A stretch of DNA of 6,165 nt, from the NCBI GenBank assembly GCA_017507205.1, contig JAFWBH010000143.1:1-6165 (forward strand), given 5' to 3'. The DNA is from Clostridia bacterium (GTDB lineage: Bacteria > Bacillota > Clostridia > Christensenellales > CAG-917). Of this stretch, positions 1 through 5,975 are shown piece after piece (position 1 is the stretch's first letter; every line of letters begins with the position of its first letter). A program made the translations under genes and the position numbers. The notes under the pieces are model-generated. The model saw only the letters and a list, made by a program, of their open reading frames with translations, was not told the origin of the DNA and did not search any database.

Positions 1-1
1 G

Positions 2-514
2 TCACGTCAATTGAAGGTCTATGCAAAGGAGCTTGGCGTGCCAATCCTTGCCCTTTCACAAATGTCCCGTGGTGCAGAAAAGGAAGGCAGAGCACCTCAG
101 CTCAGTGACCTTCGTGACTCTGGTGCAATTGAACAGGACGCAGACGTTGTCATATTCCTTCACGATCCCAGCAAGGTTGACCCCAATATGCCAAAGGACA
201 GAATCCAACTGCTCATCAGAAAGAACAGAAGTGGCTCAATGGGTGATCTTGTGCTTAATTGGGACGGAAATACAACCACCTTCACAGAGGTCAACGATGA
301 TGGCTCACTTGAAGATAATCCTTCAACCATAGCCAACGTGGATCTTGGCGAAATGAAGCAGGTGAAAGGACGTGGACCAATGCCATTTAATGAGCAAGCA
401 GGTGGCCTTGACGAAATAAGAGGTGCAGACATTCAGGACGATGACAAGGAATACACTGACGATGACGATATGTTGCCCGTTGGTCGACCTGGTGATGAGG
501 ATCTGCCATTCTAA
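2..514 (+). CDS. dnaB: Replicative DNA helicase DnaB, C-terminal part (5' end outside window)
   Basis: This is the last 170 residues of a DnaB-type hexameric helicase, which unwinds DNA at the replication fork using ATP. The frame is open from base 2, so the gene starts before the window and the TTG at 11 is an internal leucine codon. Visible RecA-fold motifs, numbered from base 2, are the sensor strand LALSQ (16-20), the H4 motif with SDLRDSGAIEQDAD (35-48), and LIRKNRSG (71-78), whose K74 and R76 match the lysine and arginine finger of DnaB. The usual GPTGT stretch after the finger is GSMGD here. Walker A and B lie upstream, out of sight. The fold ends near residue 97. A 73-residue low-complexity tail follows, with 21 Asp/Glu, ending in GDEDLPF, which resembles the SSB C-terminal peptide. 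Typical DnaB proteins stop soon after the fold. A terminator follows, so dnaB appears to be the last gene of its own unit. The family call is firm; the tail's function is inference. Confidence 0.93.
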   Translation, partial: SRQLKVYAKELGVPILALSQMSRGAEKEGRAPQLSDLRDSGAIEQDADVVIFLHDPSKVDPNMPKDRIQLLIRKNRSGSMGDLVLNWDGNTTTFTEVNDDGSLEDNPSTIANVDLGEMKQVKGRGPMPFNEQAGGLDEIRGADIQDDDKEYTDDDDMLPVGRPGDEDLPF

Positions 515-531
515 ACAAAGCAATCAAAAAT

Positions 532-563
532 AAGAGCAAGTCAAAGGATTTGCTCTTTTTTTT
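532..563 (+). terminator. Intrinsic (Rho-independent) terminator after dnaB
   Basis: An inverted repeat forms an 11-bp stem, arms 532-542 and 547-557, with one G-T wobble (540/549) and a four-base loop AAAG (543-546). A run of eight T (556-563) follows at once. The hairpin begins 17 bases after the dnaB stop. It should end the upstream transcript and separate dnaB from the yqfC-recO cluster. Confidence 0.9.
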
Positions 564-569
564 ACGCCT

Positions 570-603
570 GCGTATTGATTTGGTCATTTAATACATATAT
601 ATA
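570..603 (+). promoter_or_regulatory. Candidate promoter region for the yqfC-recO cluster
   Basis: This is the only intergenic space between the terminator and the gene cluster, so a promoter is expected here. Two overlapping readings fit. A vegetative sigma-A type reading has TTGATT (575-580), a 17-base spacer and TATATA (598-603). A mother-cell SigE-type reading has GCGTATT (570-576), a 13-base spacer and AATACATA (590-597), compared with the B. subtilis SigE consensus of roughly KMATATT and CATACAHT. Both put the transcription start near 604-610, on top of the yqfC ATG at 607. The stretch is AT-rich, so chance matches are likely and neither reading is proven. Confidence 0.4.
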
Positions 604-606
604 AAT

Positions 607-855
607 ATGTTTATAGATGAATTGAAATTGAAGCTGAGGCTTGAGGATGTATGCTCATTTACCGTGAGTGTTTTTGACAATAAATATGTGTCCTGCGAGG
701 GTGTGAAAAATGTTGTGTTTTCAAGTGATGACAAGGTGAAATTAAGGGTGAAAAAGCACCTTGTTATTATTGATGGAAAGGGGCTGAAAATTGTTGAAAT
801 TGGAGATGGCAATGCATTAATTTCAGGCGAGATTGTTGGGGTGCAATATGAATAA
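607..855 (+). CDS. yqfC: YqfC/YabP family sporulation protein
   Basis: This is a small protein of 82 residues, close to or slightly shorter than usual for the YabP/YqfC family (about 90-100). It has the family's beta-rich pattern: a strand with NKYVSCEGVKNVVFSSDD (25-42), a second with VKKHLVIIDGKGLKIVEIGDG (48-68), then SGEIVGVQY near the end. There is no signal peptide or membrane segment. In B. subtilis yqfC is a SigE-dependent sporulation gene directly upstream of yqfD, and the same pairing here supports the call. The start at ATG 607 is the first possible one, because the frame has a stop at 589-591. No Shine-Dalgarno sequence lies upstream; the preceding bases are almost only A and T. 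Other in-frame starts (TTG 622, TTG 628, GTG 664) have no better site and would cut into the domain. The biochemical role is unknown. Confidence 0.8.
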   Translation: MFIDELKLKLRLEDVCSFTVSVFDNKYVSCEGVKNVVFSSDDKVKLRVKKHLVIIDGKGLKIVEIGDGNALISGEIVGVQYE

Positions 856-2101
856 AAACAAGCATTCTAAGCATATTAAATTTGAAAATAATGGCAAAAA
901 TCCAAGGGTTGAAAAGGAAAGGCGCATTTTAAAAAATAAAAAGAAAAAACTCCAACATGACGGTCCTGAAATTAGAGATGAAAGAGTTGAAAGGGCAAGA
1001 GAAAGCAAGGAGAGCAAATTAAGCCGATATTTTCAGCAATTTGGCACTGACGTATACAGGGTGGACACCCCTGTTTACTCCCGTCTTTTAAACGAGCTTT
1101 CAAGGGTTGCAAGGTTCAAAAATGTGGTGCAAAAGGACGGCTTTTTGCAGTTTGAAGCATCTTCAAAACAAAGAGCAGAAATTATTGCATTGCTTGACAA
1201 TTTATGTTATACTCATAACATAGTAGGCACAAAAGGCATTCTCAATGGCGTATTATCTGCTCTGAAAAGAGTGGGCTTGGTTGTTGGGATATTTTGTGCT
1301 GTTGGCGCTTTTTTGATTTATCCTCATTTTGTTTTCAGAGTTGAATTCAATGGTGAGGCTGACAAAAGGGTGCAGGACGCACTTTTACATTTCGGTGTAA
1401 AGGAAGGGGCATTTCTTACGGAATTTCATGAGGATGAGGTTGAAAAATATCTCTTGTCCCTTGATGGCATTTCATTTGCGTCTGTTGAGAGGATTGGCAC
1501 GCGCGTGTGCGTTCGTGTCCTGCACGAGTTGCCCACTCACACGAGCCTTGACACCTCTGGCAATACCATGGCAACCAAGGATGGCATTGTCACGAGGATT
1601 GTCGTCTATTCAGGCACGGCAGAGGTGACTGTTGGAGATAGGGTTGAAAGGGGGCAGGTGCTCATTGGAAATTACTATCTCAAGGGTGAGGACAAGGTGT
1701 TCACCGAGGCACGAGGCGAGGTGTATGTTGAAAGGCAGGTGACCTTTGAAAGATTTTTCCCAGATGAAGCATTTGTGGAAACTGGTGAAAAGGAAACTGT
1801 GACTGTCATAGGTCTGTATCGCAAGTCAAAGGTGCCAAGGTCAAAATTTCAGCACTACATCACAAAAATGACTGAAAGCAGAAATGACTTTCTCATTCCG
1901 TTCACTGTATATAACTGGACCTTTTACGAGGTTAAAGCAACAGCCAATACAATGAGTGAGGAAGAAATGAAGGCAGTGGCTTTCAGTGAAATTATAGGCA
2001 AGCATCAATTTGAAAGGGTGATTGACAGGTCTGTCCACATTGAAAGAACTGAGGGTGGACATATTGTTAGGGTCACCTTGACAGTAGAGGAGAGGCAATA
2101 A
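848..2101 (+). CDS. yqfD: YqfD family stage IV sporulation membrane protein
   Basis: This 417-residue protein (B. subtilis YqfD is about 398) is needed for sporulation in B. subtilis; its molecular role is not settled. Residues 1-60 are a highly charged stretch with 21 Lys/Arg, including KNKKKK near 29-34. Residues 61-130 match the family's N-terminal cytoplasmic region. One membrane helix lies at about 142-163 (VGLVVGIFCAVGAFLIYPHF). A POTRA/FtsQ-like segment follows at about 164-227. A hairpin with DGIVTRIVVYSGTAEVTVGD and RGQVL (245-271) resembles biotinyl/lipoyl-like folds, and a beta-rich C-terminal part completes the protein. ATG 848 is chosen because GGGGTG lies just upstream (838-843) and it overlaps the yqfC stop by 8 nt, implying translational coupling. 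An earlier TTG at 833 would only add five residues. The basic N-terminal extension is not typical of the family. The family assignment rests on domain order and the yqfC-phoH context. Confidence 0.85.
   Translation: MNKNKHSKHIKFENNGKNPRVEKERRILKNKKKKLQHDGPEIRDERVERARESKESKLSRYFQQFGTDVYRVDTPVYSRLLNELSRVARFKNVVQKDGFLQFEASSKQRAEIIALLDNLCYTHNIVGTKGILNGVLSALKRVGLVVGIFCAVGAFLIYPHFVFRVEFNGEADKRVQDALLHFGVKEGAFLTEFHEDEVEKYLLSLDGISFASVERIGTRVCVRVLHELPTHTSLDTSGNTMATKDGIVTRIVVYSGTAEVTVGDRVERGQVLIGNYYLKGEDKVFTEARGEVYVERQVTFERFFPDEAFVETGEKETVTVIGLYRKSKVPRSKFQHYITKMTESRNDFLIPFTVYNWTFYEVKATANTMSEEEMKAVAFSEIIGKHQFERVIDRSVHIERTEGGHIVRVTLTVEERQ
2086..2095 (+). promoter_or_regulatory. Strong ribosome binding site for phoH (GTG start)
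   Basis: AGAGGAGAGG lies in the last codons of yqfD, with the AGGAG core at 2088-2092 and a 9-base spacer to GTG 2102. It is the best Shine-Dalgarno sequence in the window and fixes the non-ATG start directly after the yqfD stop. Confidence 0.75.
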
Positions 2102-3085
2102 GTGAAAATCTCAAGAGATAAGCATTTTGACGATTACGATGCATTGGTGACAATTTTTGGTGGACTTGACGACAATGTCAGTCGCATTGAAAATGCTTTT
2201 GACGTGAAAATTTTTACAGGAAGCTCGGTGATGAAGATCACTGGCGAGGAGAAGGATGTCAAGGATGCAATTTCTGCAATTGACGCAATTGCCACTCTTT
2301 CAAAAAAGGAAATATTGACAAAGGCTCAAATATCCACAGTCATTGAAATGGTAAAGAGTGGCCAGGTGGAGTCCCTTGGTGATCTTCTTGGCACAGTGGC
2401 AATCACTGCCAAAGGTAAGGTTATCCGTCCAAAATCTCTTGGACAAAAGGAATATGTTGACGCCATACGCAAAAACAAAATCGTGTTTGGCATTGGCCCT
2501 GCTGGCACTGGCAAAACCTATCTTGCAGTTGCCCTTGCTGTGACAGCCATGAAAAACCACGAGGTTGAAAGGATAATCCTCACTCGTCCAGCAGTTGAGG
2601 CTGGTGAAAAGCTTGGCTTCCTTCCTGGCGATTTGGCAGAAAAGGTTGACCCATATCTTCGCCCAATCTATGACGCACTTCAAGATATGATGGGTGGAGA
2701 GAGCTATCTGAAAGCAATCGAAAGAGGCAATATAGAAATCGCACCTCTTGCATATATGAGAGGTCGCACCCTATCAAACAGCTTCATCATTCTTGATGAG
2801 GCACAAAACACCACCCGTGAGCAGATGAAGATGTTCCTCACCCGTATGGGCGAGGGCAGTAAGATTGTGGTCACCGGTGACGTGACACAGATTGACCTTC
2901 CTCATCACGTGGTCAGTGGTATGAAGGACGCAGTCCAGGTCCTTGACGGAGTTGAGGACATCAAGGTCATACGCTTTGACCACAGAGATGTTGTCCGTCA
3001 CGAGCTTGTATCTCGCATAATACGCGCATACGAGAAGGCAGACAAGGAAAGAGAACAAAGGAAAAACGAAAACGGCGACAAATAG
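2102..3085 (+). CDS. phoH: PhoH family P-loop ATPase
   Basis: This 327-residue protein is close to the usual length (B. subtilis PhoH is 319). The N-terminal 65 residues form a small KH-like domain, as in the bacterial PhoH/YbeZ type. The ATPase core has Walker A GPAGTGKT (132-139), TRPAVEAGEKLGFLPGDL (161-178), Walker B IILDEAQ (229-235), the VTGD sensor strand (257-260) and a candidate arginine finger at R295 in FDHRD. All are typical and intact. PhoH proteins are cytosolic and helicase-like; in several bacteria they are tied to RNA handling and are encoded next to the endoribonuclease YbeY, with pgpH lying between them here. The charged C-terminus (about 310-327) is probably disordered. 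The start is GTG, set by the strong upstream ribosome binding site and the fit of the N-terminus. Nothing is missing or unusual. The precise substrate is unknown. Confidence 0.96.
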   Translation: MKISRDKHFDDYDALVTIFGGLDDNVSRIENAFDVKIFTGSSVMKITGEEKDVKDAISAIDAIATLSKKEILTKAQISTVIEMVKSGQVESLGDLLGTVAITAKGKVIRPKSLGQKEYVDAIRKNKIVFGIGPAGTGKTYLAVALAVTAMKNHEVERIILTRPAVEAGEKLGFLPGDLAEKVDPYLRPIYDALQDMMGGESYLKAIERGNIEIAPLAYMRGRTLSNSFIILDEAQNTTREQMKMFLTRMGEGSKIVVTGDVTQIDLPHHVVSGMKDAVQVLDGVEDIKVIRFDHRDVVRHELVSRIIRAYEKADKEREQRKNENGDK

Positions 3086-3091
3086 TTGCAC

Positions 3092-3095
3092 GGAG
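3092..3095 (+). promoter_or_regulatory. Ribosome binding site deciding the pgpH start
   Basis: GGAG lies 5 bases before ATG 3101. It sits downstream of the TTG at 3086, so it supports ATG 3101 and argues against the longer TTG start. Confidence 0.65.
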
Positions 3096-3100
3096 AAATT

Positions 3101-4576
3101 ATGATAGACGATATCAAAGATTTAACAGAACATCAGAAAAGGAAAAGAGAGCAACATCAACAGCTGACCTCTGCATTTTTAAAGACATTTGTCCTTATGC
3201 TTGTTGGCGCAGTTGGAATGGCACTTTTTGGAATTTTTGCAACAGGTGATTTTATTACCGCATTTACAGAGGAAATGGCCTTTGCAACAGCAGGCAGGCT
3301 GACAATATTCGTATTTATGATGCTTGCAATGTTTTTTGCTGTCCACAGCTTTTCAAAAGAGGGCAAATTCTTTGCAAGAAACTTCACCTTGACAATTATT
3401 GTTGTTGCAGGCACCTATATTGTGTCAATGGCAACGGCCTGCTTTGTCAATTTGTTTATGATGCCCATATCCCTCGCAGCACTCATTCTTCTTGTCCTCA
3501 CCAACAGAAAGACAAGCTTGATTGCAGTCATCGGCACATCACTATTTTTGATGGTGTCCTTCATTTCAACGGATATGCTCACCAACACTCTTGACATATT
3601 CACACTTATTGCATCAATCATCACCAACCTGATTGCAGCAGTGTGCGTTAATACATTGGCATCAAAGCATTATACCCGTCTGAAATTTATGCTGATGAGT
3701 GCTCTCGCTGCTCTCATTGCAGTGCCTGTCACCGTGATCATGAATCTCACCATGGGCGAGGTGTCAATGAACATTGTCTACAATATGGCATGGTGCTACG
3801 GTGGTCACCTTGGAGCAGTGATAATCTCATTGCCATTCTGCGCAATTTTTGAAGGAGTTTTCAACATTGCTGACGACTTCAAGCTGGCAGAGCTGACATC
3901 ATTGTCACACCCACTTCTCAAGCGTCTTGCCAGTGAGGCTCCTGGCACCTTCAACCACTCACTTGTTGTTGGAAATCTTGCAGAAGCCTGTGCAGAGTCA
4001 ATTGGTGAAAACCCTCACCTTGCAAGATGTGGCGCATATTATCACGACATCGGCAAGCTGAAATCACCCAACTATTTTTCAGAAAACCAATCAAATTACA
4101 ACCCTCACGATGAGCTTATCCCTGAGGTCAGTGTCAGTATGATCACAGCCCATACTCTCTTTGGTGAAATTTTGGCAAAGAAATATCACTTGCCCAAGGA
4201 AATCATTGCAATATGCAGAGAACATCACGGCACAACCCCTGTTGGATATTTCTATCGCAAGGCACTTTCAATGACAGAATCAGGTGACCTTCCCACATTG
4301 GATTATACTTATGCAGGACCAAAGCCTCAGACAAAGGTGGCAGCAATAATTATGATTGCAGACACAGTTGAAGCAGCATGCAGATCATTTATGCCAGACA
4401 ACAAGGAAGAATTTGTTGAAAGAGTCAACAAGCTTGTTGATGAAAAATTGAGCTTTGGCCAATTTGACGAGTGTCCCATCACCATCCAAGACATCGCAAG
4501 AGTTAAGGAAACAATCATTGACGTGCTTCCCAGCATTCATCACAGCAGAGTATCCTACGACAAGAGAAAGAAATAA
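3101..4576 (+). CDS. pgpH: PgpH/YqfF-type membrane HD phosphodiesterase (c-di-AMP), lacking the extracellular 7TMR-HDED domain
   Basis: The predicted activity is cleavage of cyclic di-AMP by a cytosolic HD domain attached to a membrane bundle, as known for Listeria PgpH. It has 491 residues against about 700-720 in the classical family. The order is a charged cytosolic start (1-23), a first helix (about 24-47), a loop of only about 20 residues (48-67), then seven helices between about 68 and 257, then the HD domain (about 268-480). Metal-binding and catalytic positions are intact: H286, H315-D316 in YYHDIGK, H351, H375-H376 in EHHGTT, and D421 in IADTVEA. NPHD (334-337) and GPKPQ (406-410) also match the family. 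The roughly 220-250-residue extracellular HDED domain that normally sits between the first helix and the seven-helix bundle is absent, with no frameshift visible. The stop overlaps the ybeY start by 1 nt. Activity is inferred from motifs; loss of the sensor domain could change its control. Confidence 0.92.
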   Translation: MIDDIKDLTEHQKRKREQHQQLTSAFLKTFVLMLVGAVGMALFGIFATGDFITAFTEEMAFATAGRLTIFVFMMLAMFFAVHSFSKEGKFFARNFTLTIIVVAGTYIVSMATACFVNLFMMPISLAALILLVLTNRKTSLIAVIGTSLFLMVSFISTDMLTNTLDIFTLIASIITNLIAAVCVNTLASKHYTRLKFMLMSALAALIAVPVTVIMNLTMGEVSMNIVYNMAWCYGGHLGAVIISLPFCAIFEGVFNIADDFKLAELTSLSHPLLKRLASEAPGTFNHSLVVGNLAEACAESIGENPHLARCGAYYHDIGKLKSPNYFSENQSNYNPHDELIPEVSVSMITAHTLFGEILAKKYHLPKEIIAICREHHGTTPVGYFYRKALSMTESGDLPTLDYTYAGPKPQTKVAAIIMIADTVEAACRSFMPDNKEEFVERVNKLVDEKLSFGQFDECPITIQDIARVKETIIDVLPSIHHSRVSYDKRKK

Positions 4577-5043
4577 TGATAAGCTTCAACGGAGCAAGAC
4601 TCAAAGAAAAATCACTTATGAAAAAGGTTGAGAGGGCTGTGTTCAATCGGCTTCAACAACCCAACTTTTTTGTCACCGACATTGCAATTGTTGACGAGGA
4701 AACCATCCGTCAGTTCAACAAGGACAACAGACAAGTCGATGCAGTGACAGATGTTTTGAGCTTCCCTTATTTTGAGGGCTTGAAGCTCCCCAAGGATATT
4801 GACGATTTTGACACATCGGACTTCAACGGGAAAAGAGTTTGTCTTGGAAGCATTATGATATGCAGAAGGCGAGCAATTGAGCAGGCAGAGGAATACGGTC
4901 ATAGCATAGAAAGAGAGATTGGCTTCCTCACCTGTCATGGACTTCTTCACCTTCTTGGCTTTGACCATATAGAAAAAGAGGATGAAGAAATTATGTTCCC
5001 ATTGCAGAGAGAGATTATGGACAGCATTGGGCTCACAAGATAA
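4576..5043 (+). CDS. ybeY: Endoribonuclease YbeY (rRNA maturation factor)
   Basis: This 155-residue protein is of normal family length. It is a metal-dependent single-strand endoribonuclease known to act in 16S rRNA 3'-end maturation and ribosome quality control. The zinc-binding signature HGLLHLLGFDH is at 121-131, with H121, H125 and H131 as ligands. TDVLSFP (58-64) and LGSIMIC (90-96) are the other conserved blocks. ATG 4576 overlaps the pgpH stop by one base (TAATG), which suggests reinitiation. Only a weak purine-rich stretch (AGAGAAAG, 4563-4570) precedes it. A variable loop (about 66-85) between the conserved blocks is rich in Asp. The neighbours PhoH and Era are both linked to RNA or ribosome assembly, which fits. 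The gene appears complete and functional. Confidence 0.96.
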   Translation: MISFNGARLKEKSLMKKVERAVFNRLQQPNFFVTDIAIVDEETIRQFNKDNRQVDAVTDVLSFPYFEGLKLPKDIDDFDTSDFNGKRVCLGSIMICRRRAIEQAEEYGHSIEREIGFLTCHGLLHLLGFDHIEKEDEEIMFPLQREIMDSIGLTR

Positions 5044-5066
5044 CTTAAAGCAAAGACACAACGGAT

Positions 5067-5975
5067 ATGAAATCAGGATTTATTTGTATTACAGGCCTTG
5101 CAAATGCAGGCAAATCAACACTTATCAATGCGCTTGTTGGTGAAAAGGTGGCAATTGTATCATGGCGCCCCCAAACCACAAGAAACAAAATCTTGGGTAT
5201 TGTCAACGGCACATATCAAGATGAGGACTACCAAATGGTGTTCATAGACACACCAGGCATTCACACTGCCAAAAATCATTTGGGCGACTATATGATGAAG
5301 TCAGTCGAGGTGGGTCTTAAAGATGTTGACGGAGTGTTGTATGTCATAGATACAGCCAAGGGCATTCAAAAGGAAGACTATGAGTTTATTGAAAAGCACT
5401 CTGACTCAAAGCCTCTTGTAGTGGTGCTCAACAAAGAGGATGCTGTCACAAAGCTTACAATGCTTGATGCCATTCAAAAGCTCACAGCATTCCCTCAAAT
5501 AAAGGCAGTTGTGCCAATTTCAGCCAAGAAGGGCGAAAACCTTGATCCCATCATTGATGAGCTTTTCCCATTGCTCCCAGATGGAGTCCAGATGTTCCCC
5601 GAGGAAATGTTCACAGACAGCAGTATGCGTTTTATGGCGGCGGAAATCATACGTGAAAAGGCACTCTACCTTCTTGACAAGGAAATTCCTTACGGCATAG
5701 GCGTATACATCAACAAGTTTGAAATGCGTGAGGACAAGCCCATATACGAGGTGGATGCTGACATCGTTGTTGAAAAGCAATCTCACAAAGCAATTGTCAT
5801 TGGCAAGGGAGGAAGCACACTCAAAAGGATTGCAAGCTCTGCAAGAGAGGACCTTGAAGAGATGACGGGAGAGAGAGTATTCCTCACCCTTTATGTCAAG
5901 GCAAAGCCTGATTGGCGCAACAGCGATTATCTTATGAGAGAGCTGGGCTACGATATCAAGGATTTGAAAAAATAA
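5067..5975 (+). CDS. era: GTPase Era (30S ribosome assembly)
   Basis: This 302-residue protein is of normal length (B. subtilis Era is 301). Era is a GTP-switch protein that binds the 3' end of 16S rRNA and checks small-subunit assembly. The G domain has G1 GLANAGKST (10-18), the switch I QTTRN motif (36-40), G3 DTPG (61-64), G4 NKED (122-125) and G5 SAK (152-154). The C-terminal KH domain has IGKGGSTLKRI (245-255) and the family block VKAKPDWRNSDYLMRELGY (277-295). G1 differs from the common GRPNVGKST at three positions but keeps all the required G, K and S/T residues. ATG 5067 is the only start, since the frame has a stop at 5046-5048. No clear Shine-Dalgarno sequence is visible in the 23-nt gap after ybeY. 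The genes dgkA and cdd, which separate ybeY and era in B. subtilis, are absent. The stop overlaps recO by 1 nt. Confidence 0.97.
   Translation: MKSGFICITGLANAGKSTLINALVGEKVAIVSWRPQTTRNKILGIVNGTYQDEDYQMVFIDTPGIHTAKNHLGDYMMKSVEVGLKDVDGVLYVIDTAKGIQKEDYEFIEKHSDSKPLVVVLNKEDAVTKLTMLDAIQKLTAFPQIKAVVPISAKKGENLDPIIDELFPLLPDGVQMFPEEMFTDSSMRFMAAEIIREKALYLLDKEIPYGIGVYINKFEMREDKPIYEVDADIVVEKQSHKAIVIGKGGSTLKRIASSAREDLEEMTGERVFLTLYVKAKPDWRNSDYLMRELGYDIKDLKK

Noticed and set aside
11..13. TTG at 11 as the start of a separate small protein
   Set aside because: The frame is open upstream to base 2 and already reads as DnaB sequence, so the codon is an internal leucine of a gene cut by the window edge.
21..332. 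A second + strand open frame inside dnaB
   Set aside because: It overlaps conserved helicase motifs in another frame and its product has no recognisable pattern.
833..847. An earlier TTG start for yqfD
   Set aside because: It would add five residues only, and the GGGGTG site lies after it, just before ATG 848.
929..955. A-rich run in yqfD as a programmed frameshift site
   Set aside because: The yqfD frame continues intact through the run to recognised domains, and no overlapping frame gives a meaningful product.
2300..2683. A 127-codon antisense open frame across phoH
   Set aside because: It lies opposite the conserved Walker A region of phoH and has no independent support.
3086..3100. An earlier TTG start for pgpH
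   Set aside because: The GGAG ribosome site lies downstream of this TTG and is correctly spaced for ATG 3101.
4612..5061. A 149-codon antisense open frame across ybeY
   Set aside because: It lies entirely opposite a well-conserved gene, has no recognisable motif or ribosome site, and its composition fits a mirror of the ybeY codons.
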